The position numbers and the translations under genes were made by a program. 64,000 nt of DNA, taken from the NCBI GenBank assembly GCA_963781955.1, contig CAWAHU010000001.1, positions 1,674,001 to 1,738,000 on the forward strand. The letters are read 5' to 3'. The first letter of the stretch is position 1; every line of letters starts with the position of its first letter. Of the stretch, positions 17,464-24,856 are shown one piece after another. Below the pieces are notes generated by a model that was given only the letters and a program-made list of their open reading frames with translations, made no database searches and was not told where the DNA came from. Origin of the DNA: Bog-473 sp963781955. Lineage in GTDB: Bacteria; Actinomycetota; Acidimicrobiia; Acidimicrobiales; RAAP-2.

Positions 17464-18129
17464 TCAGAGTTCTCCCCCGCCCCCGATACCAAACTCTTCG
17501 ACCCGCCGACCGCGGGCCATCAGGACAGTCGAGACCATGGCCGGCGGGAACAGCCCGTGGGACACCAGGCCGGGCACGGCGTCGAGATCCTCGGCCAACC
17601 GGGCGGGATCGCCGAGGGGCCCGTGGTAGTCGGCGAGGACACCCCCGTCGGGGGTGGGGGGTGCCGAACGCAGCGCCGCGCCGGGCACGGCGCGCAGTGT
17701 GGCCGCCAAGCCGAAGGACAAGAGCTCGAGGGGGACGGGCGGGTGGAGGCGTGCGACCGCCTTGTCCGACGACACGATGACCACGAATCGCTCAGCTGCC
17801 GCGGCCACGATCCGCTCGCGGGTGTGGGCTCCTCCCCCGCCCTTGACCAGCCAACCCGAGGGGTCGACCTGGTCGGCCCCGTCGATGGCGATGTCGAGGC
17901 GGTCGATACCGCTGAACGGTCGCACGTCGAGGCCGTGGGCCCTGGCCAGGCTCTCGGTGGCCGGCGAGGTGGCCACGCAGGTCAGTGCCAGCTGCCGCCG
18001 CCCGAGCACCGGCACCAGCTGGGCCACGGTGGTGCCCGTACCGAGGCCGACCCGCATGCCGTCCTCGACCAGCGCCGCCGCGGCCTCGGCCGCCGCCCGC
18101 TTCTCGACCTCGATGTCGGGGACCGTCAC
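17464..18129 (-). CDS. rpiA: Ribose-5-phosphate isomerase A
   Basis: A 221-residue enzyme interconverting ribose-5-phosphate and ribulose-5-phosphate in the pentose phosphate pathway. GLGTGTTVAQLV is the phosphate-binding loop, SGIDRLDIAIDGADQVDP contains the family DGADE-like motif (Gln in place of Glu), LVKGGGGAHTRERIVA carries the catalytic segment and VSSDKAVARL follows. The Glu-to-Gln change in DGADQ is notable because that position is acidic in most RpiA proteins. It lies 11 bases downstream of the acyl-CoA dehydrogenase. Confidence 0.92.
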   Translation of the reverse strand: MTVPDIEVEKRAAAEAAAALVEDGMRVGLGTGTTVAQLVPVLGRRQLALTCVATSPATESLARAHGLDVRPFSGIDRLDIAIDGADQVDPSGWLVKGGGGAHTRERIVAAAAERFVVIVSSDKAVARLHPPVPLELLSFGLAATLRAVPGAALRSAPPTPDGGVLADYHGPLGDPARLAEDLDAVPGLVSHGLFPPAMVSTVLMARGRRVEEFGIGGGGEL

Positions 18130-18140
18130 GGGGCGCCCGC

Positions 18141-19331
18141 TCAGCTGCGCGGGACGTCCTTCCAGGGCAGGCCCTTGTCGGCTCGGACGTCACCCGGCAG
18201 CCCCAACACCCGCTCACCGAGGATGTTCCTCATGACCTCTGAGGTCCCGCCCTCGATGGAATTGGCCCGCATCCGCAAGAAGAGCTTGCGCACGTCACGC
18301 GAGCTCAGGCCGACGCGCTCGGGCCGCGTCATCGGATAGCCGGCCGGGAACAGCATCGCCTCGTTCCCCAGCAGGTCCATGCAGAGGTCGTACACGCGCT
18401 TGTTCTCCTCCGCGTAGGCCAGCTTGGCCACCGAGCCCTCCGGGCCGGGCGTCCCGGCCCGGCGCGTGGCTGCCGCACGGGCGTTGGTCATGGCCAGCGC
18501 CTCGACGCGGATGTACGCGGAGACCAGGCGGTCTCGCAGTGCGCGCGCGTGCGGGGAGGTATCGCCCTGCCAGCGCTCCTTCCAGATCTCCAATGCCGCG
18601 TTGATCGGACCCGTGTTCCGCTCGGTGACCGCGCCGCCGATGGAGACCCGCTCGTTCATGAGAGTGGTGACGGCGACGTTCCACCCCTCACCCACCTCGC
18701 CCAGGCGGTCCGCGTCGGGCACGCGCACGTCGGTGAAGAAGACCTCGTTGAACTCCGCCTCACCGGTGATCTGGAACAACGGGCGCACCTCGACGCCTGG
18801 TGCGTGCATGTCCACGAGGAACGCCGTCATCCCCCGGTGCTTTGGAGCGTCGGGGTTGGTGCGGGCGATGATGAGCCCGAACGACGAAATGTGCGCCAGG
18901 GTGGTCCACACCTTCTGCCCGTTGAGCACCCACTCGTCACCGTCCCGCTCGGCTCGGGTGGCCAGGCCGGCAACGTCGGACCCGGCACCCGGCTCGCTGA
19001 AGAGCTGGCACCAGATCTCCTGGTTGGTGAACAGGGGGCGGAGGTAGCGCTTCTTCTGCTCGGGAGTGCCGTGCTCGGCGATGGTCGGGGCGCACATGCC
19101 GTAGCCGATCGGGTTCTTCGCTCCACCGGCGGGCGCCCCGGCCGCCGCGAGCGCCACGTGGACTCGCTGCTGCTCCTTGGGGGTCAGGCCCAGGCCGCCC
19201 GCGTCCGGCGGGAAATGCACCCAGGCCAGCCCCCGGTCGTACTGCTCCCCCAAGAACTGCTCTGGGGGCGTCGTCGCCGGCGGGAAGTCCGCCAGCAGGC
19301 CGTCAACCAGCTCTTCGACGTTCACGGTCAT
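18141..19331 (-). CDS. Acyl-CoA dehydrogenase family protein
   Basis: A 396-residue flavoenzyme introducing an alpha-beta double bond into an acyl-CoA. Motifs are CQLFSEPGAGSDVAG (FAD and substrate contact), VLNGQKVWTTLAH, MTAFLVDM, the fourth-helix dimer segment, and ANSIEGGTSEVMRNILGERVLGLP at the C-terminus. The catalytic-base position usually read as Glu in YEGT-type enzymes appears as IEGGTSE. FadE-like proteins of this form commonly act on sterol side chains or branched acids in actinobacteria. TATAGG about eight bases before the ATG may be its -10 box. Confidence 0.92.
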   Translation of the reverse strand: MTVNVEELVDGLLADFPPATTPPEQFLGEQYDRGLAWVHFPPDAGGLGLTPKEQQRVHVALAAAGAPAGGAKNPIGYGMCAPTIAEHGTPEQKKRYLRPLFTNQEIWCQLFSEPGAGSDVAGLATRAERDGDEWVLNGQKVWTTLAHISSFGLIIARTNPDAPKHRGMTAFLVDMHAPGVEVRPLFQITGEAEFNEVFFTDVRVPDADRLGEVGEGWNVAVTTLMNERVSIGGAVTERNTGPINAALEIWKERWQGDTSPHARALRDRLVSAYIRVEALAMTNARAAATRRAGTPGPEGSVAKLAYAEENKRVYDLCMDLLGNEAMLFPAGYPMTRPERVGLSSRDVRKLFLRMRANSIEGGTSEVMRNILGERVLGLPGDVRADKGLPWKDVPRS

Positions 19332-19390
19332 GACCGCACCCTATAGCGTGCTTTCGTGCCGGAACCTGTCCTCTCCACCCGGAGCACTCG

Positions 19391-20335
19391 GTGCGCAGCC
19401 TGGGCGCAATGGGCCGGGCATTGGGGCGGAGTGCCCGCGTGACCGCATCCGTGACCCTCCCCGACGGCCGCCTTCTGGCCTACGAGGAGTACGGCGACCC
19501 GGCCGGCTTCCCCGTGATCAGCTGCCATGGCGCCCTCAGCTCGCGGTTGGACGCTGCGCCGGCGGCCCAGGCGGCCACGGACAAGGGTGTGCGTCTCATC
19601 TCCCCCGACCGCCCTGGCATCGGGCTCTCCACGTACCAGCCCGGGCGCCGCCTCGTCGACTGGCCCGACGACGTCTCACGGCTGGCCGAGGAGCTCGGCA
19701 TCGACCGCTTCGCCGTCATGGGCTGGTCCGCCGGCGGCGCGTACGCCGCCGTCTGCGCGGCGAAGCTGGCCGGCCGCGTCAGTGCGGCCGCGCTGCTCTC
19801 GAGCGGGGTGCCCCTCGATCTCTACGGCACCCGCCGCGGTCTGGCCCTCGAGGACCGTGCCCTGACCGCCCTGTCACGCCGCACGCCCTGGCTGGCCTCG
19901 GCGGTGATCAAGGCGAGCATCGTCAATGCCAGCAACACCCGGTTGCTGCGCGCCGTAGTGAGCTCCTTCCCGCCGCCGGACCGGCAGATCATCACCCAGT
20001 GGGGCCCGCCGGAGGTGGCGCTGGCCTTCGTCCGCGAGTCGCTGCGCCAGGGCACGCCGGGCGCTGTGCAGGACTACCGGATCTTCGGGGACCCGTGGGG
20101 GTTCTCCCTCGAGGAGATCCGGCTGCCGGTCGGCATCTGGGAGGGCAGCGAGGACCGGACCGGGCCGCCCGGCTACCGGGAGTTCCTGCATCGCCACATC
20201 GCGGGGTCCACGTTGACGGTGGTGCCTGGCGAAGGGCACCTCTCCCTGTTGCCCAATCAGGCGCCCGCCATCTTCGATGCGCTTCTCGGCGGTGACCACA
20301 ATGCCGAGTCGACGGCGCGGTGGAACGTCGGGTAG
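19391..20335 (+). CDS. Alpha/beta hydrolase
   Basis: A 314-residue serine hydrolase: SCHGALSSRLD (oxyanion hole), GWSAGGAYA (nucleophile elbow with Ser), an acidic residue around GSEDRTGPP, and GEGHLSLLP with the catalytic His. Similar to epoxide-hydrolase or lactonase-like esterases; the Ser nucleophile separates it from the dehalogenase at 15 kb. The true start could be ATG 19391, ATG 19409 or a GTG 16 codons in, since conservation begins at TLPDGRLLAYEEYG. Its 3' end overlaps the convergent disulfide oxidoreductase gene by 79 bp. Confidence 0.88.
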   Translation: MRSLGAMGRALGRSARVTASVTLPDGRLLAYEEYGDPAGFPVISCHGALSSRLDAAPAAQAATDKGVRLISPDRPGIGLSTYQPGRRLVDWPDDVSRLAEELGIDRFAVMGWSAGGAYAAVCAAKLAGRVSAAALLSSGVPLDLYGTRRGLALEDRALTALSRRTPWLASAVIKASIVNASNTRLLRAVVSSFPPPDRQIITQWGPPEVALAFVRESLRQGTPGAVQDYRIFGDPWGFSLEEIRLPVGIWEGSEDRTGPPGYREFLHRHIAGSTLTVVPGEGHLSLLPNQAPAIFDALLGGDHNAESTARWNVG

Positions 20336-21621
20336 GCGAAGATCATCGTGCGCAGGGTCTCCACCGGGACCTGGGCGTGCACGGCGAGGGCCAATAGGCC
20401 GAGTACTTCGCCCCCGGCCGGACTCACCGACGTGGCCCCGACTACCACGCCGTCACGCGCCACGAGCTTCACGAACCCCTCGGCGCGGTGGATCCAGCCA
20501 CGCGCCGAGCGAGCGATGTCCTCCGTGTAGACCACGACGTCGCCGCCCTCGGCGCGCGCCTGTGCCTCGGTCAGGCCCACAGAGCCGATCTCGGGGTCGG
20601 TGAACGTCACCCGGGGTAGAGCGCGGTAGTCGGCATCGGGCCGCGGCCGGCCCAGGATGTCCGCCACGCAGAGGCGGGCCTGGTAGACGGCGACATGGGT
20701 GAAGGCGCCCTTCCCCGTGATGTCGCCCACCGCCCACACCCCCGGCGCAACGCGCATGCGCCCGTCCACGGGGACGGCGCGCGTCCCCGGATCGAGGCCC
20801 AGCGCGTCCACCCCAAGGCTGGCCAGGTCGCTCCGCCGGCCCGTGGCCACCAGCATCCGCTCGGCGCTCAGGGTCTGCCCACCGGCCAGCGCGACAGTTG
20901 CCCCGGTCTCCCCCCAGGCCTCGACGCGCTCGACGCTGGCGCCGGTGTGCACCGCGACGCCCTCGCTCCGGAGGATGTGGGCGATGAGCGCCGAGGCCTC
21001 CGGTTCCTCAGGTCCGGCCAGGCGCTCCCCCAGCTCGACGATCGTGACGTCCGCCCCGAAGCGCGCCATGACCTGGCCGATCTCGAGACCGACCGCACCG
21101 CCCCCCACCACCAGTAGGGAACTCGGCACCGACGTGGCGGCGACGGCATCCCGATTGATCCAGTGCGGGACGTCGGCGAACATCGGGGGGACCCAGGCTC
21201 GCTGCCCTGTTGCCAGGACCAGGGCGCGGCGGGCGGTCACCAGATCACCCGCGACCTCGACCGAGCTCGGTCCCGTCACCCGGGCCCGACCGCGAACGAA
21301 GCGGCCGCCCTTGCCCTCGAAGCGCTGCACAGCGACCCGGTCGTCCCAGTCGTCGGTGGCCTCGTCCCGGATCCGGCCCGCCACCGGCGCCCAGCCCGGA
21401 TTGACCACCGAGGTGCCCGCCATTCCAGGGATGCGCCGGCCCTCGGCCAGGAGGTCCGAGGCTCGCACCATCATCTTGGTCGGGACGCACCCCCAGTAGG
21501 GGCACTCCCCGCCCACGAGCTCGGCCTCTACGCCGACCACGTCGAGGCCTGCTTCAGCCAGTTCCTCGGCGACTTGCTCGCCACCCGGGCCCATTCCGAC
21601 GACGACGACGTCGGCGTCCAC
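20257..21621 (-). CDS. Pyridine nucleotide-disulfide oxidoreductase
   Basis: A 454-residue class I flavin disulfide reductase related to dihydrolipoyl dehydrogenase, mercuric reductase and mycothione reductase. VVVVGMGPGGEQVAEELA binds FAD, GGECPYWGCVPTK has the redox-active Cys-x4-Cys, VVGGGAVGLEIGQ is the NAD(P) Rossmann loop and VWAVGDITG the second FAD motif. The C-terminal dimer segment reads FAYPTFHRAVDSAL; the usual HPT His is replaced by Tyr, but a His follows two residues later. No N-terminal metal-binding domain, so mercury reduction is unlikely. Five bases upstream of the His-rich membrane protein gene. Confidence 0.9.
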   Translation of the reverse strand: MDADVVVVGMGPGGEQVAEELAEAGLDVVGVEAELVGGECPYWGCVPTKMMVRASDLLAEGRRIPGMAGTSVVNPGWAPVAGRIRDEATDDWDDRVAVQRFEGKGGRFVRGRARVTGPSSVEVAGDLVTARRALVLATGQRAWVPPMFADVPHWINRDAVAATSVPSSLLVVGGGAVGLEIGQVMARFGADVTIVELGERLAGPEEPEASALIAHILRSEGVAVHTGASVERVEAWGETGATVALAGGQTLSAERMLVATGRRSDLASLGVDALGLDPGTRAVPVDGRMRVAPGVWAVGDITGKGAFTHVAVYQARLCVADILGRPRPDADYRALPRVTFTDPEIGSVGLTEAQARAEGGDVVVYTEDIARSARGWIHRAEGFVKLVARDGVVVGATSVSPAGGEVLGLLALAVHAQVPVETLRTMIFAYPTFHRAVDSALWSPPRSASKMAGA

Positions 21622-21625
21622 GCCG

Positions 21626-22441
21626 TTACAGCCCGCCCCAGTTGGTGATCTGGACCGGCGCGACGACGGGAGTGCCCACGTCGAGTTGGATCTGGTAGTG
21701 GTCGCCCAGCGGGAGCCGGCGCGGGTCGCCGGTGTAGATGCCGGTCTTCTCCCCCGGTGCTGAGAAGAACACGGTGACGGTGCCCGTCGCAGACCCGACC
21801 TGGGTCGAGCTCAGCGGGACGCCCCACTCGTCGAAGAACTGCCCCAATGTGAACGTCGTCGTCGTGCTCGGTGACTCGACGTGGATCACGCCGTCGTTGG
21901 CATGCGCGTGCAGCCAGTAGAAGCAGGTGCCGGTCTGCACGAACGGACCCTGCGCGGTCGACACCGTCTGCGCGCCCGGCACCCCGATCCCGTAGGGAAT
22001 CACCCGCGCCTGGCCGTTCACGAAGACGGTGAGACGGGAGTGCACGTGGACCTGCGTCTGCTCGCCCGCCTGGCACTGCACTCCGCTCACGCCCTGCCCG
22101 GTGCCGGCATTCAACAGGGTGGCCAGTACGGGGCCCTTGGGAACGGGGATGCTCTCCGGGCCCGGGGAGCCCGCCGGTGGCTCCACCCACGTCGCCTTCA
22201 TCGAGGCGGGGATCGGCTCGAGTGCTACATGGGGGTTCTTGTCCTGGGCCGGCACACCGCTCGAGCCCCCGCCGGTCAACTGCACGATCACCACCACGGC
22301 GACAGCAAGCACCACGACGGCGAGGCTGACGCGCACCCCGATTCGCATCCGCTTCGCACGCAGCTCGTCCCGCCGCCGCTCCTCGGCGCGCCGCTGGTTC
22401 TCAACCCTGCGCTGGGCCTTCGACTTGCTCTGGCTGGTCAC
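21626..22441 (-). CDS. Membrane-anchored His-rich protein, paralogue A
   Basis: A 271-residue protein with a Lys/Arg/Glu-rich N-terminal helix (SKSKAQRRVENQRRAEERR), one membrane helix (VRVSLAVVVLAVAVVVIVQL) and an extracytoplasmic domain. That domain contains VHVHSRLTVFVNG, IPYGIGV, CFYWLHAHANDGVIHVES, TLGQFFDEWGVPLS and a late GDHYQIQLDVG. The HVH and HAHAND clusters look like metal ligands (inference). A homologue lies at 35.6 kb. Start GTG 22441 overlaps the TGA of the upstream gene (GTGA). No known function; likely copper- or other metal-related or a surface sensor. Confidence 0.8.
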   Translation of the reverse strand: MTSQSKSKAQRRVENQRRAEERRRDELRAKRMRIGVRVSLAVVVLAVAVVVIVQLTGGGSSGVPAQDKNPHVALEPIPASMKATWVEPPAGSPGPESIPVPKGPVLATLLNAGTGQGVSGVQCQAGEQTQVHVHSRLTVFVNGQARVIPYGIGVPGAQTVSTAQGPFVQTGTCFYWLHAHANDGVIHVESPSTTTTFTLGQFFDEWGVPLSSTQVGSATGTVTVFFSAPGEKTGIYTGDPRRLPLGDHYQIQLDVGTPVVAPVQITNWGGL

Positions 22442-23097
22442 TGCGGCGTCAGAGTAGCGAACCAGTCCCAGCGAAAGGCGTCGACCCGCTCGAGCGGACC
22501 GGCCCATTCCGGGGCCTCAGTGCCACCAGGGCCGAGACCGCCGTGCGAAGCCCCGAGGGTGTCGGCCGCCTGCCAGAGGTCCCCGTCGACGAACGCCACG
22601 CTGAGCGTGCGCTCTGCCTGGGCGTCGGTGAACTGCCACGCACCAGCAACCCCGGGGTGCTCGACCAACTGCGCACCGTCGACCTGCGGGCCGACCACGA
22701 CGTAGACGCCGTTCGACGGACGCCACGGGATCGACCCGGCGGACACCGCCACGCGGGGCACCGCCCACTGGCCAGTCACCTCGAACGGGCCCGACAGGAG
22801 GGCGCGCCTAGCGGTGAAGAACCGGTCCTCGGCGTGCAGGCGCTCGGCCAGGGCGAAGAACGGCGGCACGACGCTCTCGTCACGCATCAGATACAGGGTC
22901 ATGTAGTGAAACGGCTCGAGTCGCGGCCCAGAGGCCGCCTCGGCTGCACGGCAGCGGGGCGAGCGGACCCACCGCTGCCCGAACGAAATACCGTCGATGG
23001 TGAACTGCTCAGGCATGTGGTCGAGCTGGTGCCAGGCGTTGTACGCCTCATGGGCCGAGGGGTCGGTGATCTCGGTGAACGAGAAGAATCCCAGCAC
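22438..23097 (-). CDS. Hypothetical protein, possible dimeric alpha/beta-barrel fold
   Basis: A 219-residue cytoplasmic protein. The start LGFFSFTEI followed by YNAWHQLDHMPEQFTIDGISFGQRW resembles EthD-like or ABM-like ferredoxin-fold proteins, in which a His near WHxxDHxPE lies in the barrel. The second half (ALLSGPFEVTGQWAVPRVAV, VYVVVGPQ, ERTLSVAFVDGDLWQA) may be a second copy of the fold. Function unknown. Coupled to the downstream membrane protein through a GTGA overlap, which suggests they act together. Confidence 0.7.
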   Translation of the reverse strand: MLGFFSFTEITDPSAHEAYNAWHQLDHMPEQFTIDGISFGQRWVRSPRCRAAEAASGPRLEPFHYMTLYLMRDESVVPPFFALAERLHAEDRFFTARRALLSGPFEVTGQWAVPRVAVSAGSIPWRPSNGVYVVVGPQVDGAQLVEHPGVAGAWQFTDAQAERTLSVAFVDGDLWQAADTLGASHGGLGPGGTEAPEWAGPLERVDAFRWDWFATLTPQ

Positions 23098-23160
23098 CGC
23101 GTGAGGCTATCCCCATGCCCCGGCGCAGGGAACCCCCCTGGCTGCAAGACTCGGCCCGCG

Positions 23161-24183
23161 ATGACTTCGGCGGCACCTCTGCTCCCCGGCCTACGCGTGC
23201 TCGACCTGAGCATCTGGCGGCCCGGTCCCTATGCCACGTCGCTCCTGGTCCCGCTCGGTGCCGACGTGGTCAAGGTCGAGCCTCCGGGCGGCGACCCCAT
23301 GCGCCTCTACCCAGGGCTCTTCGCCTCGGTCAACGCCGGTAAGCGCAGCATCGAGCTCGACCTCAAGAGCCCGCCAGGCCGGGCACGTGCCCTCGAGCTG
23401 GCCGACCAGGCCGACGTGCTCGTCGAGGGGTTCCGGCCCGGGGTGATGGCACGGCTCGGGCTCGACCACGGCACCGTGCGTGCGCGCAACCCGTCCCTCG
23501 TCTACTGCTCCATCTCGGGCTACGGCCAGGAGGGCCCTCGTGCAGGCCAGCCCGGCCACGACGTGAATTACCAGGCCTGGGCGGGGTCGTTGGCCCCCGA
23601 CGGAGGCACGGCGACGCCACCGCCGCTGCCCGTCGCCGACCTGGCCTCGGGGCTCGCCGCCGCTTTCGGCATTTGCGCCGCCATCGCCGGTCGTACTCTC
23701 AGCGGGATGGGCACCTACCTCGACGTCGCGATGACCGACGTGCTGGCAACCTGGACGGGGCCCACGGGCAGCGACTCCGGCGAGGGGTCGCGGGGCTCTA
23801 CCGTGCCCGGGTACGGGCTCTTCGGGAGTGCCGACGGCGGCCAGGTGGCGCTGGGCGTGGTCAACGAACAGCACTTCTGGTCGGCCCTGTGTCACGAACT
23901 GGGACTGGGTGCCCTGGGGGCCCTGCCCTTCGAGGCGCGCCTGGAACGGGGGGACGAGCTGCAGCGGGTCGTGGGCGCGGCCGTTGCCACCAGGACACGT
24001 GACGATTTGGTGCGCCGCCTCGGCGACGCGGGCGTGCCCGCCTCGCCGGTGCTCGATCGGCAGGGGATGTTGGCGTCCCAATCCTTCCCGGCGTTCCCCA
24101 TCCGCCTCCCCCTGCCGGGTACGGCCGGGCCCGTGCCGGCGCTGGACCAGCACCGCGACGAGGGTTTCCGAGCCAGCTCCTGA
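23161..24183 (+). CDS. Class III (CaiB/BaiF) CoA-transferase
   Basis: A 340-residue family III CoA-transferase moving CoA between acyl donors. GLRVLDLSIWRPGPYATSLL, GADVVKVEPPGGDPMR, LDLKSPPGRA and ADVLVEGFRPGVMARLGLD are family signatures, and the catalytic Asp is in GHDVNYQAW. Length is slightly below the usual 380-400, the loss being in the C-terminal part. Such enzymes activate bile acids, carnitine, or alpha-methylacyl chains. With the acyl-CoA dehydrogenase and P450s nearby, a sterol side-chain or branched acid is plausible. Confidence 0.92.
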   Translation: MTSAAPLLPGLRVLDLSIWRPGPYATSLLVPLGADVVKVEPPGGDPMRLYPGLFASVNAGKRSIELDLKSPPGRARALELADQADVLVEGFRPGVMARLGLDHGTVRARNPSLVYCSISGYGQEGPRAGQPGHDVNYQAWAGSLAPDGGTATPPPLPVADLASGLAAAFGICAAIAGRTLSGMGTYLDVAMTDVLATWTGPTGSDSGEGSRGSTVPGYGLFGSADGGQVALGVVNEQHFWSALCHELGLGALGALPFEARLERGDELQRVVGAAVATRTRDDLVRRLGDAGVPASPVLDRQGMLASQSFPAFPIRLPLPGTAGPVPALDQHRDEGFRASS

Positions 24184-24240
24184 TCCGACCGCTCGTCGGC
24201 ACCCCACCAGCCTCGGCGACTGTTACCTTGCCCGGGGACC

Positions 24241-24729
24241 ATGCCAGAGATCACCGAGCTCCTGCGCGCCAACAAGGCCTATGCCGCGGCCCGTGCCAAC
24301 GTCGCCGACGCGCGTCCCAGCCGTCACCTCGCCGTGGTCACGTGTATGGACGCCCGCATCGATGTGTTCGCCGTGCTCGGCCTCCATCTGGGCGAGGCTC
24401 ACGTGATCCGCAACGCCGGCGGCCGGGTGACGAGCGACGTCCTGCGCAGCCTCGCCCTCTCGAGCGGTGTGCTGGGCGTGGACACGGCCGTCGTGATGCA
24501 GCACACCAAGTGCGGCCTGGTCGGGGTCACCGACGAGGCGCTCCGGGCCATCACCCACGCCGATCTGGGGTTCTTCCCGATCGACGACCACGCCGCAGCG
24601 CTGCGCGAGGACGTCGAAACGCTCGTGCGCACGCCATATCTGTCCGGACTCCGCACCGTGGCCGGGCTGGTCTACGACGTCGAGAGTGGGGAGCTCGAGG
24701 ATGTCGTTCGTTGGGAGAGGCCCGCCTGA
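24241..24729 (+). CDS. Beta-class carbonic anhydrase
   Basis: A 162-residue zinc enzyme hydrating CO2. Zinc ligands are Cys35 (in TCMDAR), His88 and Cys91 (in QHTKCG), with the Asp37-Arg39 dyad in CMDAR. Residue numbers and length match the short mycobacterial Rv1284-like subgroup. IRNAGGRVT supports the assignment. Cytoplasmic. Its stop codon sits in the loop of a stable hairpin that probably ends transcription. Confidence 0.95.
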   Translation: MPEITELLRANKAYAAARANVADARPSRHLAVVTCMDARIDVFAVLGLHLGEAHVIRNAGGRVTSDVLRSLALSSGVLGVDTAVVMQHTKCGLVGVTDEALRAITHADLGFFPIDDHAAALREDVETLVRTPYLSGLRTVAGLVYDVESGELEDVVRWERPA

Positions 24730-24736
24730 GCGGGCC
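24719..24736 (+). terminator. GC hairpin at carbonic anhydrase stop codon
   Basis: GGCCCGC (24719-24725), loop CTGA, GCGGGCC (24730-24736): a perfect 7-bp stem with a tetraloop that includes the TGA stop. No T-tract follows, as is common for actinobacterial terminators. Confidence 0.5.
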
Positions 24737-24856
24737 CCGACGAACTAGAGTGCTCCGGCGAAACGACCAGGTGGAGGGGCCGCTGACGCGGCGGCGATCC
24801 CCCGACGCCCGCCGGACCCGCCGGGGTTCGGGCCCAGCCGACATCCGAGGAGCCCC

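Noticed and set aside
20257..21621. Mercuric reductase
   Set aside because: No N-terminal metal-binding domain, no C-terminal vicinal Cys pair and no mer genes; kept as a general disulfide oxidoreductase.
24730..24856. Possible c-di-AMP (ydaO) riboswitch before the L,D-transpeptidase
   Set aside because: Cell-wall genes in actinobacteria often have one, but I could not find the conserved ydaO core elements in these 127 bases.
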